Assembly: GCF_004770995.1 (NCBI RefSeq)
Contig: NZ_RQHW01000047.1
Span: 698,350-762,349, forward strand
Origin: Leptospira idonii
GTDB lineage: Bacteria > Spirochaetota > Leptospiria > Leptospirales > Leptospiraceae
Direction of reading: 5' to 3'
Length of the DNA: 64,000 nucleotides
In this document: one piece after another, positions 26,960 to 36,400 of the stretch
How the letters are laid out: every line of letters starts with the position of its first letter
How positions within the stretch are numbered: position 1 is the first letter of the stretch
Translations under genes and position numbers: made by a program
Notes under the pieces: generated by a model
The model's database searches: none
Told to the model about the DNA's origin: nothing
What the model saw: only the letters and a program-made list of their open reading frames with translations

Positions 26960-28217
26960 ATTATTTCAATTTCGTCAGAAAGAACTTCCGGTTTTTCTTT
27001 ACTCCTCCTTTTCTTTTTTCTTTATACTTTGTTCTTATTATATACTCAGACCGATTCGGGACGAACTGGGAATTCAAACGGGAACGAATACTCTTCCTTG
27101 GCTTTTCAGTGCGACTCTGATTGCCATCATCCTTTTGAATTTCCCCTTTTCTTGGCTGACTCAAAAATTAGGAAGAAGATCTCTCCTTCGTTTTTTATTC
27201 CGTTTTTTTACCATCAATCTAATTCTATTCGCAGTCTGTTTCCGCTCTTTTCCCGATTTTGTCTGGACTGGCAGAATTTTCTTCGTATGGGTTTCCGTCT
27301 TCAATCTGTTTGTCGTTTCCATATTCTGGGTTTTGTTAGTTGACCTCTTCAAAGAAGAGGAAGGAAAAAGACTTTTCGGAATGATCTCTGCGGGAGGTTC
27401 CTTAGGAGCGATCGCAGGTTCATTGATTGCGGTTTTTACTGCGGAACATCTCCCCCACTATGCAATGATCCTCATCTCCGCATTCTTTCTGGAAGCGGCC
27501 ACTCAAACAGGATTCCGAATGTACGATACGGATTTCGGACAGGGAGTATCCTCGGGAGAATTGGATCAAACGGTGCTGGATAACGGCTCTTTATTTTCAG
27601 GACTCAAAGGTTTGTTCCAGTCCCCTTATCTTTTGAATTCTGCAGCCTATATCTTCATTTATACGATCACTTCCTCATTTTTATATTTTCAGCAGATTAG
27701 TATATTCGAAACAGCATTTTCCTCTTCGGGGGAAAGAACGGCTGTACTTGCTAAAATGGATCTCACGGTCAACGCTGCGACTCTCTTCCTGCAAGTGTTT
27801 TTAACTGCAAGAATCATCCATTGGATCGGGGTCACTGGGTCACTCATAGTACTGCCTTTTTTAGGTCTTTTGGGTTTCGGTTTTCTCAGTTTTTATCCTT
27901 CCGTCATCTTCCTTATTTGTTTTCAAATTCTAAGACGAATCTGCCAGTTCGCTTTTGCCAAACCCACAAGAGAAATATTATTTACTTTGGTTTCGAAAGA
28001 GGATAAATTCAAAGCGAAGAACTTTATGGACACTGCTCTCTACCGACTTGGGGATCAATGCGGTGCCTGGATGCAAACCCTATTCGGATGGATCGGAATG
28101 AACTCCATGCAAATTTCCATGTTAGGTGTTTTTGTATCCGCACTTTGGTTGTGGAACTCCGTCTGGCTGGGGAAAAAGGAAAAAGTTCTTTCTTCAGAAT
28201 ATAAGGAAGAACCATAG
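26952..28217 (+). CDS. MFS-type transporter, ADP/ATP translocase-like
   Basis: A 421-residue integral membrane protein starting at GTG 26952 inside the end of the giant lipoprotein gene, so translation is likely coupled. It has about 12 hydrophobic helices. The segment SYYILRPIRDELGIQ (about residues 28-42) matches the start of bacterial proteins related to the nucleotide translocase (Npt/Tlc-like) branch of the MFS, as does GMISAGGSLGAIAGSL (about 143-158). Free-living bacteria have such homologues without known nucleotide exchange, so the substrate is open. Confidence 0.75.
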   Translation: MNKLFQFRQKELPVFLYSSFSFFFILCSYYILRPIRDELGIQTGTNTLPWLFSATLIAIILLNFPFSWLTQKLGRRSLLRFLFRFFTINLILFAVCFRSFPDFVWTGRIFFVWVSVFNLFVVSIFWVLLVDLFKEEEGKRLFGMISAGGSLGAIAGSLIAVFTAEHLPHYAMILISAFFLEAATQTGFRMYDTDFGQGVSSGELDQTVLDNGSLFSGLKGLFQSPYLLNSAAYIFIYTITSSFLYFQQISIFETAFSSSGERTAVLAKMDLTVNAATLFLQVFLTARIIHWIGVTGSLIVLPFLGLLGFGFLSFYPSVIFLICFQILRRICQFAFAKPTREILFTLVSKEDKFKAKNFMDTALYRLGDQCGAWMQTLFGWIGMNSMQISMLGVFVSALWLWNSVWLGKKEKVLSSEYKEEP

Positions 28218-28228
28218 GGAGGTGGACT

Positions 28229-29167
28229 ATGCTCCTTTCCAGAAAACGATTTTTATGGGGAAGTCTGATGATTCCTTTACTGAGTCGAAATATTCTTCCT
28301 TCTCCTTCTTCGGAAAATAAACCAAGTATGACTGGATCCAAACAATTTTTAGCGAAAATTATTTCAGGAGGAGAGTCCGTCCCCAGAATCGGACTCGGCA
28401 CCTATCAAACATTTGATGCAATAGGAAGAGAAGATAGAATCCAAGAACTGGAAAAAGTTATGCTTCGCTTTTACGAATGGGGAGGGAGGATGGTAGATTC
28501 TTCCCCTATGTACGGAAGTTCGGAAGAAGTTTTGGGGAATGTATCCCAAACATTGGGAATCAATTCTCAATTATTTTTAGCTACCAAGGTTTGGATTCGA
28601 GGAAAAAAGGAAGGGGAAAACCAAATGACCTCCTCTTTATCCAAAATGAAACGTAAACATCTGGAACTGATGCAAATCCACAATTTGGTGGACTGGAAGA
28701 CACAACTAACTACTATTAAAGATTGGAAAGAAAAAGGAAAAATCAAGTATATAGGAATCACCCATTACACTCCTTCCGCTTTCCCTGAATTGGAAGCGGT
28801 TCTCAAATCCGAAAAAATCGATTTTCTGCAAATTCCTTATTCCATTTCGGAAACGGAAGCTGACAATCGTTTGATTCCGATAGCATACGATAAAGGTGTC
28901 ACTGTCATAGCCAACGAACCTTTCGACAAAGGAAATTTATTCCGAAAAACGAAAGGAAAACATCTGCCCGAATTCGCAAAAGAAATAGGAATCAATACCT
29001 GGGCGGAATATTTTTTAAAATTCATCTTAGCTTCAGAAAAGGTTCAGTTTGTGATTCCTGCCACAAGTAAACTCTCCCATTTGGAAGAGAATATGCAGGC
29101 GGGTTTAGGAAATTTACCGAATGCAAAAGAAAGAGAAAGGATGAAAAAAGAATTTTCTTCTTTTTAA
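28229..29167 (+). CDS. Aldo/keto reductase, possibly exported
   Basis: A 312-residue aldo/keto reductase. The catalytic tetrad is visible: Asp and Tyr in MVDSSPMYGSSEE, Lys in LATKVWI and His in MQIHNLVDW; the cofactor-binding end has FVIPATSKLSHLEEN. The N-terminus SRKRFLWGSLMIPLL looks like a Tat signal with RK in place of RR, followed by a hydrophobic stretch. Many such reductases are Tat-exported, but this one is uncertain. A strong ribosome site (AGGGAGG) precedes the ATG. It may share a transcript with the transporter 11 nt upstream. Confidence 0.88.
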   Translation: MLLSRKRFLWGSLMIPLLSRNILPSPSSENKPSMTGSKQFLAKIISGGESVPRIGLGTYQTFDAIGREDRIQELEKVMLRFYEWGGRMVDSSPMYGSSEEVLGNVSQTLGINSQLFLATKVWIRGKKEGENQMTSSLSKMKRKHLELMQIHNLVDWKTQLTTIKDWKEKGKIKYIGITHYTPSAFPELEAVLKSEKIDFLQIPYSISETEADNRLIPIAYDKGVTVIANEPFDKGNLFRKTKGKHLPEFAKEIGINTWAEYFLKFILASEKVQFVIPATSKLSHLEENMQAGLGNLPNAKERERMKKEFSSF

Positions 29168-29327
29168 CATTCACTTACTTGAACCAGGTGAGGAACATTC
29201 CTTATATTAAATTAAATGACAAATTAAAAATCTTTTCTGTTGCAATTTAATGAGAATGAATTAGAAACAATCATCCTCACTATTTCTAAAACCAAATCAT
29301 AAATCTGTCCGAATACAGGAGAAGAAC

Positions 29328-29840
29328 ATGGCCGCACCAAAGAAAAAAAGCAGTGTAAAAAAAACTAAATCTAAGACTAAAAAAATTAAGATCTCAAGTT
29401 CCCCCACTCACAGCATCACACCTTTTCTTATGTTCAATGCAAACACAGATGAAGCTGCGAAATTCTATGTATCGATTTTTAAAAAATCCAAAATTCTTGT
29501 CTCTAACTCTATGAGGACAGACTTCATTCTAAATGGTCAGAAATTTTCCTCTTACAACGGCGGACCTGAGTTTCAATTCAGTTGGGGTGTCTCATTTATG
29601 ATCAGCGTAGAAACGCAAAAAGAAGTCGATTATTACTGGAATGCTCTTCTTGCTGGAGGTGGGAAAGAGGCCATGTGCGGCTGGCTTCAGGATAAGTATG
29701 GAATGTGGTGGCAGGTGACTCCTAAAATTCTATTGCAGCTTATATCCCATAAAGACCCTGAAAAGGCGGAACGTGCAACGCAAGCCATGTTAAAGATGCA
29801 AAAAATTGACATTGCTGCACTTAAGGCAGCAGTCGCTTAA
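29328..29840 (+). CDS. VOC-fold protein (PhnB / 3-demethylubiquinone methyltransferase-like)
   Basis: A 170-residue protein with a Lys/Ser-rich leader (about residues 1-27) and a PhnB-type VOC domain: ITPFLMFNANTDEAAKFYVSIF, FSSYNGGPEFQFSWGVSFMI and GWLQDKYGMWWQVTP. The C-terminal helix with AERATQAMLKMQKIDI is typical of the group. These proteins form metal- or ligand-binding dimers with mostly unknown substrates. The Lys-rich leader is unusual for the family and might bind nucleic acid. Confidence 0.85.
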   Translation: MAAPKKKSSVKKTKSKTKKIKISSSPTHSITPFLMFNANTDEAAKFYVSIFKKSKILVSNSMRTDFILNGQKFSSYNGGPEFQFSWGVSFMISVETQKEVDYYWNALLAGGGKEAMCGWLQDKYGMWWQVTPKILLQLISHKDPEKAERATQAMLKMQKIDIAALKAAVA

Positions 29841-29852
29841 AAAGATTGTTTT

Positions 29853-30227
29853 TTATTCGAGTTTGCTAGGTTGGCACCCGGTGCTTTTGCATTCTCTGAT
29901 TCTGGAATTGAGAAAATTCGTTCGATCGACGGTTTTGTTAGTAGCGCATAACATGTTTACGAAAAAACCTCTTTCGTCCTTCCAGCTGCATTCGTTGTTT
30001 CTTGTTTGGATCCAGGAAAGCTGAAACTGTTTCAATTTCTTTTTCGCTTCCCCGTCCAAAGAGGAATTCAATTTTTTATATGCTTCATTCAGATCTTTGT
30101 CCGCTTGAAGATAAACTTTATTTAGACAATACAATCCGTCGAAATCGTCTTTCGGATGGTCACAATTGTCTGCGGAGAGGTAAGAGTAGAATCCTAGTAA
30201 AAGAGAAATGGCAAAAAATTTCTTCAT
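29853..30227 (-). CDS. LprI-like secreted protein (DUF1311)
   Basis: A 124-residue protein with signal peptide MKKFFAISLLLGFYSYLSA. The mature part fits the lysozyme-inhibitor LprI N-terminal family: Cys in DNCDHP and GLYCLNKVY, then LNEAYKKLNSSL, LKQFQLSWIQTRNNECSW and a further Cys pair. ATG 30227 is chosen because AGGAAAG lies upstream; the longer frame to 30263 is less likely. It is the last gene of the tetR-led operon. A role in blocking lysozyme is possible but unproven for this family. Confidence 0.8.
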   Translation of the reverse strand: MKKFFAISLLLGFYSYLSADNCDHPKDDFDGLYCLNKVYLQADKDLNEAYKKLNSSLDGEAKKKLKQFQLSWIQTRNNECSWKDERGFFVNMLCATNKTVDRTNFLNSRIRECKSTGCQPSKLE

Positions 30228-30268
30228 AGTCCCATATCTTTCCTGACTGCAAAAGAGAGTCAAACCAA

Positions 30269-30937
30269 TCAGGAACCGGCCAGAACTTTTATATCTTTCA
30301 CTTCCACGATCTTTTTAGGATAACCTTGTAACGTCGCACGAATCATCGCAATTCCCACTTCCTCCAAACTGGATACAAAGCCAGGGAAAATTCCCTTCAA
30401 AAAAGGATACGTCCAAGAAATGTATTTATAATACTTTAAAGTATTTTTCAGGCCTTTCGTAGGTTGCATATACCCCGGACGGAAAGCGAATACCTGTGCC
30501 AAAGGTAGTTTCATAAGATCATTTTCCGTTTTGCCCTTCACTCTCGCCCACATTACGGAACCTTTTTCAGTGCTGTCTGTGCCGGAACCGGACACATAAC
30601 AAAACGTTGTCTCCTGATTGAGTTCGGAAAGAATTTTTGCAAAATCCAAAGTGATTCTATGAGAAAGATCGAAATACTGTTCTTCCGTAAGTCCGATGGA
30701 AGAAACTCCCAAACAAAAATAACAGGCGTTGTATCCCTTTAAATTTTCCCGAAGAGAAGAAATGTCTTTAAAATCGGGAATTAAAATTTCTTTCAATTTC
30801 GGATGAGTGGTTCCGCAGTGTTTTCTTCCTACAACTAATACGGATTCGACGGAATCGGATTTCAAACATTCATGAAGAACCCCTTCTCCTACCATTCCGC
30901 TGGCTCCGGTAATGATCGCTCTAATTTTACCTTTCAT
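30269..30937 (-). CDS. NAD(P)-binding protein (NmrA/epimerase-like)
   Basis: A 222-residue short-chain-type Rossmann protein. The nucleotide loop is ITGASGMVGEGVLHECL (about residues 9-25), followed by VLVVGRKHCG. A Ser-rich strand FCYVSGSGTDST and the AFRPGYMQP segment place it with atypical SDR proteins that resemble oxidoreductases of the HTATIP2/NmrA sort. A ribosome site AGGAGAAAG precedes the ATG. It lies 21 nt after the MBL-fold gene and is probably in the same operon. Confidence 0.83.
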   Translation of the reverse strand: MKGKIRAIITGASGMVGEGVLHECLKSDSVESVLVVGRKHCGTTHPKLKEILIPDFKDISSLRENLKGYNACYFCLGVSSIGLTEEQYFDLSHRITLDFAKILSELNQETTFCYVSGSGTDSTEKGSVMWARVKGKTENDLMKLPLAQVFAFRPGYMQPTKGLKNTLKYYKYISWTYPFLKGIFPGFVSSLEEVGIAMIRATLQGYPKKIVEVKDIKVLAGS

Positions 30938-30958
30938 ATTACTTTCTCCTATTTCTGA

Positions 30959-32089
30959 TCAATCGATTTGAGTGGAACGGATCGGATTGTCTTTACCTCG
31001 AACCCAAGGAACTTCCGGCCACCATTTGGTTCCTGTTTCATTTAATTCAGGTTCAATGGACTGCCCCGGACGAGGAGTCAAAACCTTCACGTTCATCTCT
31101 TTCGCTTTTTCAAGCACCCTTTCCACCGGTTCTGTCCAGCCATGATAAGCAAGACCGAATAAACCCCAATGAACAGGAAACATCTTTTTTCCATTCACCC
31201 AAGTATGAGCGATCACCGCCTGCTCCGGACCGATATGCCAATCTTTCCAGGATTCATGATACTGGCCCACCTCGATCAAAGTCAGATCGAAGGGACCGTA
31301 TTTAGAACCGATCTCCTTCATTGCGGGAAAAAGGCCAGTATCACCGGAATAATAAAATCGATGTTTTGTGCCCAGAACGGCATAACCCGCCCAAAGATGT
31401 TCGTCTTTATCTGTTAAGGTTCTTCCTGATGCATGTCTGGCAGGAGTGCAAACGATCTCAAAGTCGTTCGTTTTGAAATTTTCCCACCAATCCAATTCGA
31501 TGATATTCTCATTTGGAATTCCCCAATCCTCCAAATGACTTCCAACAGCCAAAGGAACGACGAATCTGACTCCCTTTTTACCCAAAGCGATCACAGTATC
31601 GTAATCCAAGTGATCATAATGATTATGAGAGATTAGAACGAAATCGACACGAGGAAGTTCTTCCAAAGATAAGGGAGGATCATACCATCTTTTTGGTCCG
31701 ATCCAACTGATCGGAGAAGTTCTGTTCGACCATACGGGATCAATGAGAAGATTGTATCCGTCCATTTCCACCAAACTCGAAGAATGCCCGAACCAAGTCA
31801 CACGAAGACCGGAGGGAGGTTTTTTAAAAAACAAACTTGCATCTGATTTGGGAATCACCAAATCAGAATTTGGTGTAACATAATCGCTTTGACGAAACAT
31901 TCCGATCAACATCTGCCATATATCATTTTGGAGAGGTTGAGGGTTTACGAAAGATCCTTCTTTCCAATTAGGTGAGTGATGGATTCTATTTTCTCTTTCC
32001 GTTTCGGAATCGGACAAGCAGCTTCCGGAAACAAACAAAAACAATAAAATCAAAGCAGAAATAAAAATTCGTTTTTTAAATCGGATCAT
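30959..32089 (-). CDS. MBL-fold hydrolase lipoprotein (NAPE-PLD/RomA-like)
   Basis: A 376-residue metallo-beta-lactamase-fold protein. It has an N-terminal lipoprotein signal with VSGSC lipobox (Cys about residue 24). The zinc motif is ISHNHYDHLDYDT (HxHxDH), with later ligands in TPARHASG and YSGDTGLF, and a final HWGLFGLAYHGW. This order matches the family of NAPE-hydrolysing phospholipase D-like enzymes, so a phospholipid or amide substrate in the envelope is plausible. Its ATG overlaps the tetR stop (ATGA), so the regulator controls it. Confidence 0.88.
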   Translation of the reverse strand: MIRFKKRIFISALILLFLFVSGSCLSDSETERENRIHHSPNWKEGSFVNPQPLQNDIWQMLIGMFRQSDYVTPNSDLVIPKSDASLFFKKPPSGLRVTWFGHSSSLVEMDGYNLLIDPVWSNRTSPISWIGPKRWYDPPLSLEELPRVDFVLISHNHYDHLDYDTVIALGKKGVRFVVPLAVGSHLEDWGIPNENIIELDWWENFKTNDFEIVCTPARHASGRTLTDKDEHLWAGYAVLGTKHRFYYSGDTGLFPAMKEIGSKYGPFDLTLIEVGQYHESWKDWHIGPEQAVIAHTWVNGKKMFPVHWGLFGLAYHGWTEPVERVLEKAKEMNVKVLTPRPGQSIEPELNETGTKWWPEVPWVRGKDNPIRSTQID

Positions 32090-32691
32090 GCTTTTTGTCT
32101 CCTGGCAGGCTTACATATAATATTGACAGAATTGGCAAAACGTTCTCTGAAATCTTCTTTGGACTTGGCAATATATTTCAGACCTTTGGAAACTGCGTAT
32201 AAATTTTCCAACAGTTGTTTTACTGAAATTTGATTGGATTTGTAGTATGATTTGAGATAAGAGGAATCGATCGTTTCTCCTACTGAATTTTGAAACAAAA
32301 CTTCGTAGTCTTCTATCATGTTTCCTACCAAAGTTCTGCCCGCCTCAGCTAAATCACCGGAACCTTCCCCCATAACACCGATAAAACGCCCCATCCACTC
32401 TTCGAAACCGTTCACAAGCCTGTCTTGGATGTCGTAGTTTTTGTCGGAAAGTTTTGCTTTTGCGGAGGAAAGTGAAGTTTCCAAAAGATAGGATACCGAG
32501 GCTTTAAAAAGGTCTTCTTTTGCGGAAAAATAAAGATACAAACCTTGTCTGGAAATCCCCGCTGCGCGGGCGATATCGTCCATAGAAGTCTTTCTAAAGC
32601 CGTATCTTAGAAAAACAGAAATGGAATTTTCCAGGATATCTGTTTTACGTTTGTCCTGACCGGAAGAAGGATCAATCTCGGGGTTTGCCAT
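32086..32691 (-). CDS. TetR-family repressor
   Basis: A 201-residue TetR protein. The HTH is IARAAGISRQGLYLYFSAKEDLFKA (about residues 41-65), preceded by SVFLRYGFRKTSMDD. The C-terminal ligand domain is not recognisable by eye. It heads a four-gene operon (tetR, MBL lipoprotein, NAD(P)-binding protein, LprI-like) and a perfect palindrome lies 12 nt upstream of its start, so autorepression is likely. Confidence 0.9.
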   Translation of the reverse strand: MANPEIDPSSGQDKRKTDILENSISVFLRYGFRKTSMDDIARAAGISRQGLYLYFSAKEDLFKASVSYLLETSLSSAKAKLSDKNYDIQDRLVNGFEEWMGRFIGVMGEGSGDLAEAGRTLVGNMIEDYEVLFQNSVGETIDSSYLKSYYKSNQISVKQLLENLYAVSKGLKYIAKSKEDFRERFANSVNIICKPARRQKA

Positions 32692-32702
32692 TTAGACAAA
32701 CC

Positions 32703-32726
32703 TGACAATAAAGACAAATATTGTCA
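32703..32726. promoter_or_regulatory. TetR operator candidate
   Basis: TGACAATA (32703-32710) and TATTGTCA (32719-32726) are perfect inverted arms with an 8-nt centre. A further GACAA half-site lies in the centre and another just on the gene side. It sits in the promoter position directly upstream of tetR, as expected for an autoregulated TetR operon. Confidence 0.65.
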
Positions 32727-32759
32727 AGTAAGATCAAAATGTAAAAAACGATTCAATCC

Positions 32760-33434
32760 TTAGTTTTTTGTCTCCGGGGCAAAGGGATTTACCAGACCGA
32801 TATCGTTCGCCTTTTTAATCAGCTCCGCTCGATTGTGCACATTGAGTTTACGGTAAATATTTTTCACATGATGCTGAATCGTATATTTACTCACTCCCAA
32901 AAACTCCGCCACTCGATTGATCGTTTTTCCCATCACCATTTGGTCTAAAATTTGATTTTCCTTTTCAGTAAGTCGAACCGCATTCGGACTGGATTTTTGT
33001 TTGAAATGATTGAACACTCTAAAGGCGATCGTGGGAGTGATGATCGCTCCCCCTCGGAGAATCGTATCGATCACTTCGGAAATATCTTTCAATTCGGACT
33101 TCAGAATGTAACCGATCGCTCCGTTACGAAGAGAATTATAGATCAATTCGTCAGAGTTCATATTACTAAGCATGATTTTACCGATCAAAGGGTCTCTCTC
33201 AGAGATTTTACCTGCAAGATCCACTCCGTTCATTCCCGGAAGCATAATGTCCAAAAAAAGAATATCTAAAGAACGTCCTTTATCGTCCTTCCAATAAGCT
33301 TCTGCGGATTCCCATTGCAGCACCGATTCGATATTAGGTGTTGATTCAAGGATTTTAAGGATTTGTTCTCGGAAGTTTTCGTCGTTCTCAACAATGCCTA
33401 TTTTTGTCTTTTTAGTTTCCATGTTCGTTTCCAT
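32760..33434 (-). CDS. LuxR/NarL-type response regulator
   Basis: A 224-residue response regulator. The REC domain (about residues 10-128) has ENDE as acidic pocket, the phospho-Asp in LFLDIMLPG and the Lys in YILKSEL. The LuxR HTH lies in LTEKENQILDQMVMGKTINRVAE, continuing to VSKYTIQHHVKNIYRKLNVHNR (about 155-205). It follows the hybrid kinase gene after 18 nt, so it is the likely target of that kinase, in particular of its C-terminal NarX-like module. Confidence 0.92.
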   Translation of the reverse strand: METNMETKKTKIGIVENDENFREQILKILESTPNIESVLQWESAEAYWKDDKGRSLDILFLDIMLPGMNGVDLAGKISERDPLIGKIMLSNMNSDELIYNSLRNGAIGYILKSELKDISEVIDTILRGGAIITPTIAFRVFNHFKQKSSPNAVRLTEKENQILDQMVMGKTINRVAEFLGVSKYTIQHHVKNIYRKLNVHNRAELIKKANDIGLVNPFAPETKN

Positions 33435-33452
33435 ATTTATATACTCTTTTCC

Positions 33453-36400
33453 CTATTCCGTCAAAAAATGATCGAGTCCTAATTTCAGATTGATATGATA
33501 GATGTTTTCCTCCAAAAGAAGTTCCGTTTTGCCGCCTAGTTTCGCAGTTCGATAAACAATGTTTTCCGTTCCCCTGCCTGTACGGTGTTTTTGAAGTTTA
33601 TAGTCGGATCCCGATTTCATATCCATCACTATATTTGAATTATCTAACAAAAAATTCCATCGGGAGATTCCCTTCCCGTATTTGAGATCGTTACTAGTGA
33701 TTTCATTTACGATGCTGTACAATTCGATCATGCTGTTTTCATTTCGATTGGAATCGAAAAACTGAACCAATTTTTCATCCGTTTGAAAGTCCAAATCCCT
33801 TTCCGCCCCCGAGTAACGTCTAAGTAGAACCAAATTGATTCCTTTGATGAAATTTTCGGAAAGGAGTCCTAAGTCTTCGATTTTAAGCATCTGATCCCGT
33901 AAGATCTGAATAGAAGAATTAACGTTTGTTACTATTTTTTCATAAAGACCGGAATCGTGAACTTCTTTAGAAGCAAGTTCTTCCGACAAAAACTTCAAAT
34001 CGATAAGTTTGGCGCCTAGATGATCATGAAGATCCAAATTGATTTTTTGGCGGACATGATTGACAGCGATTCTTTTTTCGCTTTCCATCTGCTGTTTGTG
34101 TTTATAGTCCCAAACCATTCTTAATATATGATTCACCCTCAACATCAACTGTTCATAGTCGAAAGGTTTCAAAAGATAATCGTTGGCTCCCGCATTGATC
34201 GCAGCCATCAAATCCTTGTCTTGATTTTTTGCGGTCAACATAAGTATGGGAAGTTCAAGCGCACTGTAATCTTTTCGAATTTCCTTGGCCACTTCCAAAC
34301 CGGACATACGAGGCATCATCATGTCCAGAATGACCGCATGAAACATCTGGTCTGATTTTAAGATCGATATCGCCTGTGGTCCATTAGATGAAGTTACGCA
34401 GTCTATATTTTTCAATCTAAGATAATTTTTGATTACTTGAAGGTTGATCGGTTCGTCGTCAACGACAAGGATTCTTCCTTCGAAGCGACTCTCTCCGTTT
34501 TTCTGGGAAAATTCCAAATCGGAAACTTCGGAGCGAACCAATTCATTTGCCACCATCCATTCCTTAGGCGCTTCTAAGAAAGGATCTTCTTTTTTATAGG
34601 GAGCTAGAGGGATCGTGAAATAAAACCTGGCACCTTCTCCCCATTGCGATTCCACTCCGATCTTTCCTCCATGAAGAGAAACAAGTGCCTTTGCGATGGA
34701 AAGTCCTAGTCCGGTTCCCCCACTGTTTCTGGAATCTCCACTGTCGGCTTGTTCGAAGAACTCGAAAATCTTATGATGGTCTTTTTCTTCGATTCCAATG
34801 CCAGTATCTTTCACACTGATTTCAGCCATACCCGCTGCGATCAATTTTGCACTGAGTTCTATGCTACCTTTTTCAGTGAACTTAATCGCATTGCCGACCA
34901 GGTTTTGCAAGATCTGCTGTAGACGGTTTTCATCCGCTAGCAGGTACGGAAAATCGGAAGGAATTAGATTTACGATTTTGATTTGATCCAAATTAACATT
35001 CACTTGGTTGAATTCCAAAATGAAGTTAGCCGATTGAAATAGATCCACGGGAATTTTTTTCAGAATCAAGTCACTGTGTTTGAACTTGGAAAAGTCCAGA
35101 ATATCATTCACCAAACTGGAAAGCCTTTGCCCGCTTGCAGTGATCATTGTCAATTGATCTTCCACAAAACCGGAAAGAGGGCCTCCGACTCCTCTTCTCA
35201 AGGAATCTGCAATTCCTATGATCCCTTGTAGAGGAGTTTTCAATTCATGGGAAGTTTTGGCTAAAAATTCATCTTTCAGTTTGTCCAAAGAAATCAAACG
35301 TTCGTTCGACTTTTGCATATCCTCACTCAGTTTTTTCGCCAAAAAATAGGAACTGGAGAATTGTTTGGAGATGATAAAGGCTTGTGCCAAAAAGAAAAAG
35401 GAAATGCCGTATGATATAAAATATGCAGAATTAATCATCATATTCGCATATAGTAAATCATTTATAACAATAAGACAAAGAAGTAGACAGATAAGAAGAC
35501 CGATCCAAGCGCCCACCCTTTTGTTTTTAAGAGCTTGGATCAAAACATACACGATATAAATGCATTCTAAAAAGACGGCAATACTGAAAGCGGGAAGAGT
35601 TCTGGAGAATACGAATAGATCCGTAAATAAAATGACTCCGGACAAAGCCAAAAAACAAACGGACAACAGTAAAATAATTTTTTTACTGAATTCATCAGGA
35701 AACATGGAACGGATAAAAAACGCCAAAATCAAGGCACCTAAATAAACGGAAAGTAATTCCAATCGATAACTGAGAATGAAATCGAAGTCAGGAAGCAGAG
35801 TGAATAAAAACCTTTCCCCCGTAAGTATGATCCGAACGATGGCAACGATCCCGATCAGTGCGAAGTAAAAATGAGAAGTTTCCCTCTTAAGAAGAATGAA
35901 TAAACTGATGTGATACAAAACTCCGATAAAGAGACCTCCCGTGATGAATAGATCCAGCCAAATCGTACGTTCTCTTAGATAGATAAGATCTTTATGAGTG
36001 CCTAGAAGCACCTTAGCCCAAACACCTCCTTTGGAATGGGAGAAGTTAGTGACCTCGATAACGATTTCATTCGTTTTTTCCAAACGAACGGGAATGCTGA
36101 CTCTAGGACGATACAGAGGAAAACTTGTTTCTGAGGTTCTTCCTACGACTCCGCTCGACAATAACAACTCCCCATTGAGATATAAATTGTAGGAAGTGGA
36201 TGCTTCCAACATCTTTACCGCCATACCTTCGATAGGTTCTTCCAAAAGAACTTTCATTCTATAAGTCGCATAACCGAAACTAGGCAGTTCTTTACCGTCT
36301 ACCGTATAACGATTCCATGCATCCGGAACATATTCGAATTGAGGAGCGAAATTCGGATCGTTTTTCAGATCGGAAGCCAGTTTTTCCCAATAAAATTCCC

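Noticed and set aside
28229..28290. Firm Tat signal on the aldo/keto reductase
   Set aside because: The motif has RK instead of RR, so export is only possible.
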